DNA of 64,000 bases from Prorocentrum cordatum (Eukaryota > Sar > Dinophyceae > Prorocentrales > Prorocentraceae). The position numbers were made by a program, and so were the translations under genes. A model generated the notes under the pieces. It had not been told where the DNA came from. It was given only the letters and a program-made list of their open reading frames with translations, and did not search any database. Of the stretch, positions 21,601 through 32,635 are shown one piece after another. The stretch lies in assembly GCA_963575745.1 (NCBI GenBank), contig CAUYUJ010018485.1, positions 1 through 64,000 of the forward strand, read 5' to 3'. The stretch's first letter is position 1. Each line of letters opens with the position of its first letter.

Positions 21601-22805
21601 AATGCTGCTTTCCTAGGGGCTCCAACTTCTAGGTAGGGTCGCACTGGGGTAATTTATGTGGTGTCTTTCAATCCAGGGCAAATTGAAGCATCCGAATGAG
21701 TTGAAGTACTGGTGTGGTGGGCGGACCTTGCCCCTCCCTGGGGTGTCGATTCTGGCAATTGGGTGGGTGGGTGGGTGGGTGAAAAGAAACGTGGGTACAG
21801 GATGCCCGAACGGCCCTTGGGCATTTAGATGCCTGTGGAGGGCCCTCGCAATTCGCCAAGGGACGCAATATGCTTCCAAGGCGACGTTATGAGCCCAAGG
21901 AGCCCCCGAGAGACGCCAAGGGAGGAACCCCAGACAGCCAAAATGATCACAAACCTGCGCCTGTTAGCGCGTCAACCTGCCCCAGAACGACTCCCAAATG
22001 GCCCAACACGGCCATGCAGAGCCCCAAGAAGGCCAGGAGGGACTTCCACATGGGACGGGAGGATTACAGAAGCAATCCCGGAGGCCGCCAGGATAACGCA
22101 AGCCAGCCCCCAGAGCGCACGAAGACTACCCAACAAGGCCGCTAGGAGGGCTCCGAGACGTCTTCAGAAAATTCAGAGAGGGCCCTAAGCGGCCCCCAGG
22201 AGGACCCAAGGACCCCAAAGGGCCCAAAAAGGCCCCAGGGCGTCCACAGGTTCCCTGTAATACAGGGGTCGGCGGAGGTAGCGCAAGTCAACTGTTTTGA
22301 ATCCAATTTTTCGCCGTACTTCTCAAATAAGGAAGAACTAACTACTGGTACCATGATGCGCCATGCACCCGTGTAGGTGGGCCCGATCCTGTTGCGGTTG
22401 ACTTTTTGAACGCGGTGGTTCAAATCTCGAATGTGTGCCTTGTCTTAATCAGGGTCCAAATGAGGGATTCGTGTGAGCCTCCTGTGAGGCCGTCTATCGC
22501 TGTGTCGCCGATAAATCAGGAAGGGCGCGTAGCAAACCTTGATATTGGCAGCGTTTTCTATGTCGTAGTGGCTGTGCGCGCAAATATTGCTGGCACCCGT
22601 GACACAAGTACACGCGTGCTGGACGACAGCGTAACACGGCAGGAAAGAGCAGGCAAAGGCACACGCACGGAGTGATAGCATTCAAAATTTGAACAAGGAA
22701 AAAAGCAGAGGAGGAGGAGGAGAGGAAAATGAGGACGAGCATGGAGCTCATGCGGACGAGGAGAAGACATACATGTAATGGCGTGGGTTGGGAGTTCTAC
22801 GAGAT
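21601..22805. other. Intergenic; CAAGAnGGCCC run
   Basis: A degenerate plus-orientation word run fills about 21890-22250. The remainder has no recognised gene. Confidence 0.45.
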
Positions 22806-22921
22806 GAAACATGGCGGTAATCATGTGTAGATTGCGGGGCTTCTATTACTCTTTCATGCAATAAGTTGATATGCGTCGACGATCGGGCCAAACAGCGGCG
22901 ACCCCTCCATTTGAGTCGAGA
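22806..22921. repeat. Dispersed repeat, copy 1
   Basis: Shares ATTGCGGGGCTT, CTCTTCATGCA-like, TGCGTCGACG and CCCCT(C/T)CATTTGAGT-like words in order with 26652-26768, in the same orientation. Confidence 0.7.
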
Positions 22922-23420
22922 TTGTGCGGGCGGTCGAACAAGTCTGGCGGAACAGAAAGACCAACAGGGAAAACAAACCATAACTGTCCAATCGCAAGTA
23001 CATTCTAGGCTCGGCAGGGAGACGCCGTCGCTGTCTGACCTGACGGGCGCGCGCGTATGGGCGCGGGTTCCTCCACTGTAATGGTGAGCTCGCTCGTGCT
23101 CTTGATAGCGGCACTGGAGGAGCTCACGCGTGTGAGTGATGATGATGGTGGGAGTTACCATGTGCCGCAATATGTGATGTTGGTGACCTCGGACCGCCGA
23201 CATGATGTCTGAAACCTTGTCCTGAGACTCAAGCGAAATGGTGTCCCCTGGGTCGCGTGACTGGCGAAGTGGAGGTGTCGTACCTTGACATGGTACGTGG
23301 GACAGAAGGTGATGGATGGTAATGGACCTTGAAGGGTGTGCGCGCTGTTTTGCCAGTGCCGCCTCGAGGCTTCACCGCGGTCGCGACCCGTGGGGGCCGC
23401 TCTGATCGCGACCACCATAA
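22922..23420. other. Intergenic, no gene recognised
   Basis: Unique sequence with overlapping frames below 155 codons and no domain. Confidence 0.4.
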
Positions 23421-24612
23421 AGAGACGTATCTAAACATAATAAATGCGTTTAGATGCGATCGCGCCCAAGCGCAGGCGAGAAACCCATCGTATCTATTTC
23501 TCTGCAACGACGACAATACAGATATTATTTCCAGATGCGCGCCCCCGGCCTGCGCGGGAGCGCCGCCGTATCTAATCGGAAATATTTTTTTCAAGCAGAA
23601 CTGAACATTGGGGACCGTATCTGTTTTCTTCAATAGAACCTATTCATTCGTATTTATTTGTCAAAGAATGACACTGCCGCGCCGTATCTATTCGTATATA
23701 ATTCTTGTCAGAACGAATGCTGTTGGCTGTGCTCTTGGCGCGAACAAGATCCATGATATTGGTCGAAGTGGGAAGCCGTATCGATGAGGGGTGTGGAGAC
23801 GAGCGACGACGACAAACACGACGAGGAGTAGGATGGATAATAACGACGAGACGAAATCTAGGAAAGAACTGGGTCGGAACATGGAACCGTAGGATGGGGA
23901 GAGCAAAAAGGAGGATGAGGATGAGGATGAGGAGGAGGTGGAGGTGGGGATGGAGGATGAGGATGAGGAGGGGAAGGAGGAAGAGGAGGAGGAGGAGGAG
24001 GAGGAGGAGGAGGAGGAGGGGGAAGAGGAGGAGGAAAAGGAGGAGGAAGAGGAGGAGGACGAGTGATTCGGACGATGAGCGCGGACGAGGAGGATGAGGA
24101 CGCGCGGCGAGGAGGCGAGAGGAGCGGAGTGGAGTTGGAGGGGGCGTCAGAAGGATAACGTGGAGGAGGGGGAGTCAGGACGGGGATGAAGTGTCGATCA
24201 GCGATTGGAGAAAATGGTTCTTCTGCTTCGTCCCCCTCGTCCTCATGATCGTTCGGCTCGCCCGCCGTCCATGATTTCCCACTTCACTTCCTCCTCTTCC
24301 TCCTTCTCCTTTTCCTCCTCATCATCGTCGTCCTGGCTGGCATGTGTATTGTCTTCCCTGTTCGTGGTCATTGAGCGGCCTAGGCCTGGCAGTGAAGACG
24401 TGGCGCCGTATCTATTCGCATCTATTTGTTGGTAGACATGTTTCCAGCCATGGGCGCCACATTGAGCCGTATCTACACATATCTAAACATATGTACTCGT
24501 ACCTAAAAAATGACCCCGTCTCTAACATTCGGAGGAAGCATACCTCCCGTATCTAAAATAATGAGAAGTCGTATCTCAACGTATCTACTTTTTGAAACAT
24601 ACATTTTCGAAT
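23421..24612. repeat. Cluster of CCGTATCTA words around a GGA tract
   Basis: CCGTATCTA or close variants occur at about 23426, 23489, 23567, 23616, 23682, 23776, 24406, 24467, 24548, 24568 and 24580, often followed by AT-rich TTCGTATTTATT-like sequence. Spacing is commonly 45-80 bp. A (GGA/GAT)n tract (23909-24063) and a polypyrimidine stretch (24280-24330) interrupt it. Reads as a very decayed AT-rich satellite. Confidence 0.6.
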
Positions 24613-24729
24613 CTAACTTTCTGGATGAAAACGCTGCAAAACACATCTGGCTCAGAGAGGAAATTTAGGCACCGTGCGGTCCTTCCGAATGCAGCTGCCG
24701 CTGGGGCAATGAGCAACCACAATAGGTTT

Positions 24730-25107
24730 TTAGATGAGCTCGCTGGGTGTGCCGGGCTCGGCGCTGCCCCTGGGCGAAGGCGGCTGCTGTGGCTGGTCGG
24801 CGCTGGCCGCGCGGAGGGCCGCGTCGGCGTGCCGGCGCCTGTCGCTCTCGCCGGCCCTGCGGGCCTTCTTCTTCTCGTTGGGGAAGTCGGCGGTGTCGTC
24901 CGGCGCGGGCTCGTTCTTGTCCTTGTTCCTGCCCTTGCCGGCAATCGCCGCAGCGCGCCCCCAGGCGCTGATGGGCGCTATGGTCCCCGCCCTCGTCCAA
25001 AGCGGGCGCGGAGTCGACGGGCGAGGAAGCGTCGGTCTCCAGCCCGAACCGTGAGACGCGCTGGCCTCGTCGTCTTCAGCCTCGCAAGACGGTGGCTTGG
25101 GATGATC
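24730..25107 (-). CDS. Possible terminal exon, unknown protein
   Basis: On the minus strand, sequence after CGCCATAG (acceptor-like AG at 25108-25109) is open for 125 codons to a TAA at 24730-24732. The product would be hydrophilic and charged, with SCEAEDDEASASHGSG near its start, then KGRNKDKNEPAPDD, NEKKKARRAGESDRRR, and a Pro/Ser/Gly-rich end. Low-complexity tails like this are common in eukaryotic proteins. It overlaps other GC-rich open frames, including the downstream continuation of 25434-26360 (up to about 24978), so the true frame is uncertain. No family recognised. Confidence 0.25.
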   Translation of the reverse strand, partial: DHPKPPSCEAEDDEASASHGSGWRPTLPRPSTPRPLWTRAGTIAPISAWGRAAAIAGKGRNKDKNEPAPDDTADFPNEKKKARRAGESDRRRHADAALRAASADQPQQPPSPRGSAEPGTPSELI

Positions 25108-25433
25108 CTATGGCGAGGGGTGGCCGCGAGATGGAGTGCGCGGCGCGCGCTCGCGTGGAGGTGAAGGGGGGCGCTGCATGCGGTGACAGCCCCGCCAGCT
25201 GCTTGTGGCCAGGCGGAAGGCTCCCGGGCAAAGGTGCGCCGAGCGATGCGCCGTCGAGCGCGGCTAACGGATCCTGACCGAATCCTGGCCAGGAGCCCAC
25301 CTTTGCCAGCGTCCATTAACGCCTGCATTCGTCTCGCTGCTGGGGGCTCCGCGAACTCCTGAAGTGGTAGAGCTTCGTCGTGAATGTCATGGGCGCGATG
25401 CTCGGCGGGGCGTTCGCATGCGTGGGCCTCGGA

Positions 25434-26360
25434 TTACTTGTCCAGCCGTGGATTCTCCGCGCTTCGAATGAGTCCTGCGCGAAGCTCGGGGTCCATCGCG
25501 TTAGCGCTGAACGAGGTGCGACCGAGTGCCTGTTCTGGCACCAGATCCGCATGGTACCAATTGCGCACGAAACTCATAATCTCCTCGTAGAGCTTGGTGA
25601 ACGGCTGAGCGTCATCCGAGAGTGCCGTGGCCGGCACTTCTGTGGGTGGCGCAGTTGGAAAGCCTGTTGCCATCGCGGGTGCCGTGCTGGAAGGCGTCGA
25701 CCGCGAGTGAGACATGGCTGCCGCGCGGCGTCTTCGCAAAGATGGTGGGCGCGACCGGGAAGGAGACAGCCCTTGAGCCTGAACGTGGCCTTGTGCAACA
25801 GGTGACTTTAACACCGCGCGCCTTAGCTCATTGGACTGCTGGAACAGGCATTTCACTTCGCAAGCTTGGGGCCTGCGTGGCGGCGGCGTCATCGGAAGCG
25901 TGACGGGAGGACGGGCCATCGCAGGCGGCCCCGCTGGGCCGTCGATTCTTGCCCAGGTGCCAGAAGGGGACGTCGGAGATCGAGCCCGTGGCGCGGCTCG
26001 GCCTGCAGTCGAGGCGAGTGCCGCATCTTCTGACGACGCCACTTCCTCCGTCGATGACAAGAAAGATGAGGGTGTGGAACGCCAGCGGTCTGGCGGCGGC
26101 GGGGCTTCGGCGGCTTCCTCTGAGGCGTGGTGACACGCGCGCGCGGCAGCGGATGACTGCCAGCGCGCGGCGGCGTGCGTCGGGGGCCCGTGCGCGGGCC
26201 CGGCGGCGCGCGAGCTACAACCGGCAGCTCGGCGCGCTTCGGCAGGGCGGCGCACGCGCCTGCTAATGAAAAGTGGTAGCGGTATCGCGAATGCTTCTCC
26301 CTGATCCTTCCTGCTACTTTTGTGTCCGCTATGTCCGTGCGCGCGCCCACCTACGCGCAT
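25434..26360 (-). CDS. Unassigned open frame, possible exon(s)
   Basis: A 308-codon minus-strand frame. The first two thirds are Ala/Pro/Arg-rich. The last 70 residues look more protein-like, with LYEEIMSFVRNWYHADLV and MDPELRAGLIRSAENPR. The frame ends at TAA (25434-25436) but reopens in the same frame and runs on to about 24978 with EALPLQEFAEPPAARR and ALMDAGKGGLLARIRSG. A single stop inside an otherwise continuous reading suggests a decayed gene or a missed intron. Upstream on the same strand (about 26340-26530) another frame reads LRAVLQANRQFASDTQ. No family recognised. Confidence 0.35.
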   Translation of the reverse strand: MRVGGRAHGHSGHKSSRKDQGEAFAIPLPLFISRRVRRPAEARRAAGCSSRAAGPAHGPPTHAAARWQSSAAARACHHASEEAAEAPPPPDRWRSTPSSFLSSTEEVASSEDAALASTAGRAAPRARSPTSPSGTWARIDGPAGPPAMARPPVTLPMTPPPRRPQACEVKCLFQQSNELRRAVLKSPVAQGHVQAQGLSPSRSRPPSLRRRRAAAMSHSRSTPSSTAPAMATGFPTAPPTEVPATALSDDAQPFTKLYEEIMSFVRNWYHADLVPEQALGRTSFSANAMDPELRAGLIRSAENPRLDK

Positions 26361-26651
26361 GTCGCAGCGAGGAACGTCGTGGCGTTCCTGTGGGCGATTC
26401 GCTCCTCATCGTGGTTGCGCCTTCTGCTGTTGCCCTCGCAGTCGGACTGGGTATCCGAGGCGAATTGCCGGTTGGCTTGCAGAACGGCCCTAAGCACAGG
26501 CCGTTCAAGGAATGGCGGGTGGTTCTGATGCGGAGGTGAAGGTAAGTGCGAATGTGCGTCTACACCGCAGTCTTCGCAAGTTCCGTGGATCGCGAGCTGG
26601 GATCGCTCCCAGCTCCGCTACCAACTAGACTTGTGAGGGTTAGAAGCTGTG

Positions 26652-26768
26652 CAAGGGAAAGCATGGCGACAACAAGATGTACATTGCGGGGCTTTAACTC
26701 TTCATGCAAACAATATATTTGCGTCGACGTTCAAGTCAACCAACGGGCGTCCCCTTCTATTTGAGTGA
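26652..26768. repeat. Dispersed repeat, copy 2
   Basis: Diverged direct copy of 22806-22921 (ACATTGCGGGGCTTT, TTTGCGTCGACG, TCTATTTGAGT). Confidence 0.7.
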
Positions 26769-26929
26769 GGAGAGGGAGGACGAGGAGGAGGAGGAGGATG
26801 AGGAGGATATTGCACCCAACCACGCCTACACACCACGCTCTCGGACCTCCTCCAGCACGGCGGCGGCGAGTTGTCACATCTGCTTTGCACCCTGTCTGGG
26901 GCAGCGGGTCTGGCGAGGACGCAGGCCGT

Positions 26930-27853
26930 GCCGCCCGCCCTCGGAGAAAAGGTCATCGTATCGCGGGACAGAATGGACCTCTTGCTGGCTCGGGCAGGCC
27001 CACCACACCTGCGGGCCCGAGAGCCGACGCTGCTCTCCTGGGGATCGCGTGCAGCGGTAGGCAGATCAGCGGCAGCATCCAGGACGGCGTCCTTAATCAT
27101 TCTGCCCAGATTTCGCCCGTCGAGCTCGAAAGCGTTCTCCATGGGAACGGCCTCCCTGCACAGCGTGACGTCTGCGCGGCTGCGATCCTGCGCCTCGCCA
27201 TCGCCGCCCATGGGGGCCGCCATATTGTCGACGAAGGTCGTCTTCAGCTTCGGGGGACCTTGCTGCGGCAAAGGTACCAACATCCCTCGAACGAACCACT
27301 GGGGATAAACTCCGAAGCGCACGCGTTGAAGGTGAAGCTCTCTGCCCCAGCACGGGCCTCCAGCCTGGCCCCACGTTCCCGCAGCCGCCGCAACTGCTCG
27401 ATCGGCGCAGTCGACGCAAGCACGCCGCGAGTGTCGAAGCGCAGAGCAACGTTCCGTCTACTTGCTTGCGCCGCAGGCAGCACGCGCCCCGCCAGCTTCT
27501 TCCCCAAGGCCGGCGCCAGCGCCATGATGCGATCGGCGAGCTCCGCACACCCGAAGATGGTGCTGAAACCGTCGACGATCGCCTCGAAGCCCGCCTGCAC
27601 GCGCTAAAACTCACCGTAGAACAGGATGATTCCCTGATCGGCAAACTGCTGCCTAGCCCACAGCTTCCCGGCCTTGCGGTCCTCGGAGCTGCGGCGCCAT
27701 CGGTGTGCAACTCCACACCCTCCCGTCGCCATCCTCCGCGAGCCAGAGGCCCTGCTCCCCCAAGTCCCCCACGCCCGCCAAATTGCCCCACGAATCTGGG
27801 GTCTCGGGGTATGCCGGGGGACAAGGTCCAAGAACAGGGGTCGTACGGAAAGG
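26930..27853 (-). pseudogene. Retroposed mRNA pseudogene, unknown protein
   Basis: Begins directly after a DinoSL match. On the minus strand one frame reads KLWARQQFADQGIILFYGEF, meets a TAG (27604-27606), and continues in the same frame with VQAGFEAIVDGFSTIFG, LAPALGKKLAGRVLPAAQ and LRFDTRGVLASTAPIEQLRR to about 27290. There the sense shifts to another frame: LVPLPQQGPPKLKTTFVD, AVPMENAFELDGRNLGRM and DAVLDAAADLPTAARDP. One stop and one frameshift in an otherwise protein-like reading mark a pseudogene. Alternating hydrophobic and charged residues suggest a helical protein. No family recognised; retroelement origin is possible. The 3' boundary is not clear and no poly(A) was found. Confidence 0.6.
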
Positions 27854-27875
27854 CATGAACCAAAATGGCTACGGA
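27854..27875 (-). other. DinoSL relic (22 nt)
   Basis: The minus strand reads TCCGTAGCCATTTTGG then TTCATG, matching the 22-nt dinoflagellate spliced leader at 20 positions; the two differences lie in the last six bases. It stands directly 5' of, and in the same orientation as, the pseudogene at 26930-27853, with a (TCC)n tract further 5'. The SL is added to mRNA by trans-splicing, so a genomic copy in this position is the known signature of an mRNA copied back into the genome. Confidence 0.82.
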
Positions 27876-27877
27876 CG

Positions 27878-28016
27878 AAGGAGGAGGAGGAGGAGAAGGA
27901 GGAGGAGGAGGAGGAGGAGGAGGGGGGAGGAGGAGGAAGAGGAGGAGGAGGAGGAGGAGGAGGAGGAGGAGGAAGAGGAGGAAGAGGAGGATGATGATGA
28001 GGAGGAGTAGGAGGAG
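27878..28016. repeat. (GGA)n tract
   Basis: About 140 bp of GGA with GAT units at the right end, immediately beyond the DinoSL relic; a CTG run follows at 28018-28036. Confidence 0.95.
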
Positions 28017-28036
28017 CTGCTGCTGCTGCTGCTGCT

Positions 28037-30319
28037 CACGGCTGTTGGACAATTCGATCAGTCATAATTCACTCGCTCGATCAAAACAATTACCAATGCA
28101 TGCTTGCTTTAACACGATGGCTAAATTGTAGTGAGCGCCAACGGAGGAAGCGCAGGGACCGAGGCGGAGCAGGAGAAGGAAGAGGAGGAGGAGGAGGAGG
28201 GCACTCATGGGCGCGGGAACCGTGCATATGACAGCTTGTCTTCCCGCCCGTCCACCCCCGAAGGCCCCGCCGAGCGCGAAGCCCCACCCGCCTCCCCTCC
28301 TGGCTCGCGAAGAGCAGCCTCGTGGCCTCCTCTGGGCGCCTGGGCCGCAACTGCCAGGGGAGTGGAGCACTCAAGACGAAGTGAGGCGTGGCCACGGTGT
28401 CGTGCAGAGAAGCTCGAAAGAGTCTGGGTCCCAAGGCACAGCCAGGCCGACACTGCGTTCCCGGCGCAGGGAGGAGCTCGGGCAAGGCAAGCTTTCCAGC
28501 AGCAAGGACTGGCGTCCATCATCATCTTTTGCTCAACGCCAAGCCAGCGCTGTGGGCCACAGCAGGCAAGACCTCCGTCGCGACAGAACACGCCTGCGCC
28601 ACCGTTCAAGCCTTGCACAGCCCCCAGAGGGCGGGTTGTGACTCTGCAGTGCTCGCTGGTCTTCGAATCAACTGGCTTTGCCGCCCAGTCTGGGCCCCCC
28701 ATGGCTCGAGCCATGAGGCCTTGCCCTCTATCCCCCCCCGCGCCTTCCACCCCCTCTCCGCCTCATGCTCTGCCTCGCCCTCGTCTTCTCCCTCCAAGGA
28801 CCCACCAGGACAGTCGTGGCCTCCCCCTGAGCGCACCTGCTGCTCTTCGTTCTCATTCTCCTTCTCCTTCTGCCCGTCCTCCTCCTCCTCATCGTCAACG
28901 CTCTCTTCCCTTCGATTTTGCCCAAGAGGGTGGGGCAGAAATCCTCTGCGGGCTCTTCAAGGCCGTCGTTTCCGGCAAGGGTACGTCGCCAGGCGCGCAC
29001 CTCTGCCCAGCCAGTCCACCCCTTGCCCCTCCTGCCCTCCCTCCTCCTCCTCCTCCTCCTCCTCCTCCTCCTCCTCCTCCTCCTCCTCCCCCTCCTTTTC
29101 CTTCTCAGCTGCAACAGGGGCTGGGGAGGCCCTCCGATGTTATTGGCTCCTGGCGTGTGCTGTGGCAGCAAAAAGCAGCGAACTGCGCGCTCTCGCTATA
29201 TCTCTCTCTCTCTCTCTCTCTGGCCGGCCGCCGTCCTCGCGCCCTCGCGCCGCCCCTTCGAGGAGTACAGCCCTCCAGACCAGACCGCTCATCGCGAAGC
29301 ACGGCTGTCTTCACGTCTTTGCGAGTGGCCCAGATCACGGAGGTGTCGGAGCGGGTCCGCTGGAGGAGTCCACGCAGCGCGGAGAGGGGTCCTGGGGCAG
29401 AGCATCTAATGGAAGTCTGGTGGATCAGAGGGTTCGCACGGACGTGCACACATGCCCTTTACAGTATGCCATTCCTTTCTTCTCTCGTACGTCTTTCAGC
29501 CTCTCTCCCTCTCTCTCCCCTCTCTCTCTGTCGTCCCCCTCCTGTTGCTCCCTCTCCCTCCCTCCATTTCTGTGGCTCCCTCCCCGTTTCCCTCCTCGGC
29601 TCCCCGGTTTCCCGCCTCCGCCCGTCCTCTCGCTCAGCACCTCACTTCTCCTCCCCCTCCCCTTCCCCGCTTACGCCGAGGAGGATGCCGCACCGGGCTC
29701 GTGGCGCCTGGGCGATGCACGCGCGCTCGGGAGCTGCCGTTGCTTCTTCGCGCGAAGCGCACACGAGGCGTCTGGATCCGGACGTTACGGAAGGCTCGCG
29801 CTGTGATCAAGCGACAGGCTGTGCCCCTTGGCATGGGCGCTGGTCCGCAACTCTTGACAGGCATAAGAATCTCACCATCCGGGAAGATTGAACGAACATG
29901 CGCAACTCGCCAGAGATACAACATCACAGCTTCTCAAGTCCATAGCACATGCAAATAGTTCCTGGGGCGTAGCCGGCGGGAATGTGGCATTGGCCCTCAC
30001 AGGACCAGAAAACCTGCCCAGTACGAGTGGGGTCGAAGAGTGGACGCATGCCCAACTCGGGGGCGCACTGGCCCGGATCAGCGCAAACCCGGGTCAGCTA
30101 GGGCCGCGGCGCGAGCCCAGGCTGGCCACGAAGCAGCTCCCGAACCCGAGCCGGTGGAGGGCCGGGGGCAGCGGGGTCGGCTCCAGGCGGCTCCCGAGTC
30201 CAGATCTTGGAGGGGATCTTCTGCCTCCCGCGAGCGCCGATGCCCGCGACGTGAGCCACGGCCATCTCAACGTGCGCCGACTCTGGCCATGGCGCACCGC
30301 CCGCGCTCCATGACACGCT
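28037..30319. other. Low-complexity GC-rich region, no gene supported
   Basis: Holds a (GGA)n tract (about 28174-28201), (TCC)n at 29041-29103, (TC)n at 29194-29222, and TCTC-rich sequence at 29490-29670. Two overlapping plus-strand frames of 586 and 472 codons (28131-29891, 28388-29806) are kept open by these tracts. Neither shows a domain and each is the shadow of the other, so neither is called. Confidence 0.5.
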
Positions 30320-30473
30320 TTTGGATTCAAAACTTTTAAATCAAAACACCAGTTTTTGAATTCAAAAACCAGTTTTTGAATTCAAAAACAAATTCTTGAA
30401 TTCGTAAACCGGTGTTCGGAATTCAAAAACCAATTTTTGAATTCGAAAACCAATGCTTTGAATTTACAAACCA
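30320..30473. repeat. AT-rich 20-bp minisatellite with palindromic unit
   Basis: About seven copies of AACCAGTTTTTGAATTCAAA-like units; the core TTTTTGAATTCAAAAA is a 16-bp perfect palindrome. Embedded in GC-rich sequence. Confidence 0.88.
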
Positions 30474-31233
30474 ACTCTGCGAGGGCGCTCGCGGCGCGGC
30501 GCCCTCGGAAGTTCAGGGAGTCCTGCAGGTGCTTCGCGTGCTCCACGACGAAGATGTCGAGCACCGTGTGCCCCTGGGGCTTTGCCCGCCCCCCCCCCCC
30601 CTCTGCACTCGCGCACGCACAGGGGCTGCATGTGCTGAGCGCGGCCTCCCCTCCCCCCCCGCGCCCCCTTCCTCCTCCCGCCGCGCCTGCTCGGTGCCTC
30701 ACCTCGCCCCTGGGAGCGCCACTGCGTCGCTGGAGGGCTGCCTGCATCAAGCGGCCGCAGGGCCCCCCAAAGGTGCCCCTGGGGCTTAAGGGGTGAAGGG
30801 GGAAACGTGGGAAGCATGCGCGGGGGTGGGGCGAATTGCGCCCTTTTTGGTGAGCGTTTTTTGTTAGTCGGCGTTTCGACATTGGGCGGCAAGGGGGGAG
30901 AGGGGGGGGGTCTGGCTGCTCAGTGCGACTGTTTGCAAGAGTGTGGCCTATGGGGGAGACTCCGCCCGCTCGAAACAGGCGCCAAAAACTAGCCAAGATC
31001 TACTCCATGAGGGGGGGAGCGGGGGGGGTTTGGGGCCCGCGCCGATCGGCCAAACAATGAATAAAAAACGATCACTTGGCCGATCCGTGCGCGTTCGTAT
31101 TGGTTTCCGCACTCCCCTGTTGGAGAGGGGAGGAGGCGGCGGAAGGAGAGGCCGCAGCCACCAGACTGGTCGTTCCGCTTGTCAGTGTGCTCGGGATTGA
31201 CGGGTGCACGGTTTCCCCCGGGGCCGTAGGCGA
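30474..31233. other. GC-rich, no gene recognised
   Basis: C- and G-runs near 30588-30660 and 30890-31030 keep several overlapping frames open. No domain. Confidence 0.45.
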
Positions 31234-31345
31234 CCCGAGGAGGAGGAGGAGGAGGAGGAGGAGAAGGAGGAGGAGGAGGAGGAGGAGGAGGAGGAGGAGG
31301 AGGAAGAGGAGGCGGAGATGGAGGAGGAGGAGGACGAGGAGGGGT
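31234..31345. repeat. (GGA)n tract
   Basis: About 110 bp of GGA with minor GAA/GCG interruptions. Confidence 0.95.
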
Positions 31346-32533
31346 CGCCTGAGCCCTTCGGAGAAACCCTCTAGTGATGGGCTGATACTGCGTCCCAGAT
31401 GGCATAACGATTAGCTCTGACGTCACTGCCTGGAGACAAATACAACCCTCGACGGACGGAACTGAGGGGGAGGGTCTCTCTAGGCGCCTCTGGAACACTT
31501 TGTTTGAATTCTCGGCACCTGCAGTACAATCTTCCCTTTTGAAGACAATATTTATGTATATATACAAACAGATATATGTGCACACATATGGACATGTATG
31601 GACATACGGTATATTCATATATGTAGATGCGTGTACACATGCATGTGGGACATCTTGGGGTCATGCCGAGATCTAAAGGGATGGGCCATCATCACGACTC
31701 ACCATCTGCATCAGTCACTGTGCCCCGAGGCACGAAGTGGAGTGTCCTCAGTCCTTGGAGTCTTTTGTAATGAATGTTGTAAGAGTCTGGATGAAAAAAA
31801 AGGCCCACAGCCCAGAGTGCCAAGCGCTCCCAAGCGCTGCTGGGCCTTCTCGCGTGAGCTTTCCAGAAGCAAGAGGGCCCCAACACATGCCATATGGTTC
31901 TAAACCAAGCCGAGAGGGCTCCACAAGGCCTCCAAGATGGTCCATTTGGGTCCCGAGACGGCCCAATATATTTTCAAAATGCCAGAGGATGCCTGAAAAC
32001 GGCCTTAGGGCCCCCCAAGCCGCTCCAGTGGGGATTTTAGAGCACCCCCAAGAGTGCCCCAACAAGCAGGCATCGCTGATCTCCCTCAGGTTGTTGAAAG
32101 TTTGTAATGCTTTTCTTTTTTTTCCGACGCTTCAAGGCGGCCCAAGCCAAGGCGGCCCAAAAGCCTCCCAAGATCGCCCCAAGACGGCCCAAAAGGTTAC
32201 CAAGAGGGCCTCGAGACGGCCCAAGAGGCCCCCAAAACGACCCACGAGGGGGTCCTCGAACACACAGTTCGAGCCCTTCGCCCCAAGATGATACCCGAGA
32301 CCGCCTGCAGACCCCTCCCCAGAAACACCAGTAAACATCCAAACGGCCCCCAAAAGACCTCGAAGAAACCACAATACACCCCACAACCGCCTCCAAGAGG
32401 CTTCCGAGAGGCCTGCCGAGATCCCTGCAAGCATCCAGGGGGCCACTGGCCTGCAACCCAGGATCGGTGGCGGGATGGGCCGACGGCCACTCTGCTTATG
32501 AACAGCGTTTTTTGGCGTGCTAGCTGTTGTCTA
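31346..32533. other. Intergenic; CAAGAnGGCCC run
   Basis: TATATACA-type sequence at 31550-31640, then a long plus-orientation degenerate word run (about 31890-32430: CCCAAGACGGCCC and CCTCCAAGAGGC variants). No gene. Confidence 0.5.
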
Positions 32534-32598
32534 CGTGTGTGTGTGCATGCATGTATGTATATACGTACGTACGTAGGTACGTGTACACACACATATAT

Positions 32599-32635
<37 letters not shown>

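Noticed and set aside
28131-29891. 586-codon plus-strand ORF, the longest in the window
   Set aside because: Spans GGA, TCC and TC tracts, overlaps a 472-codon frame in another phase, and shows no domain or splice structure.
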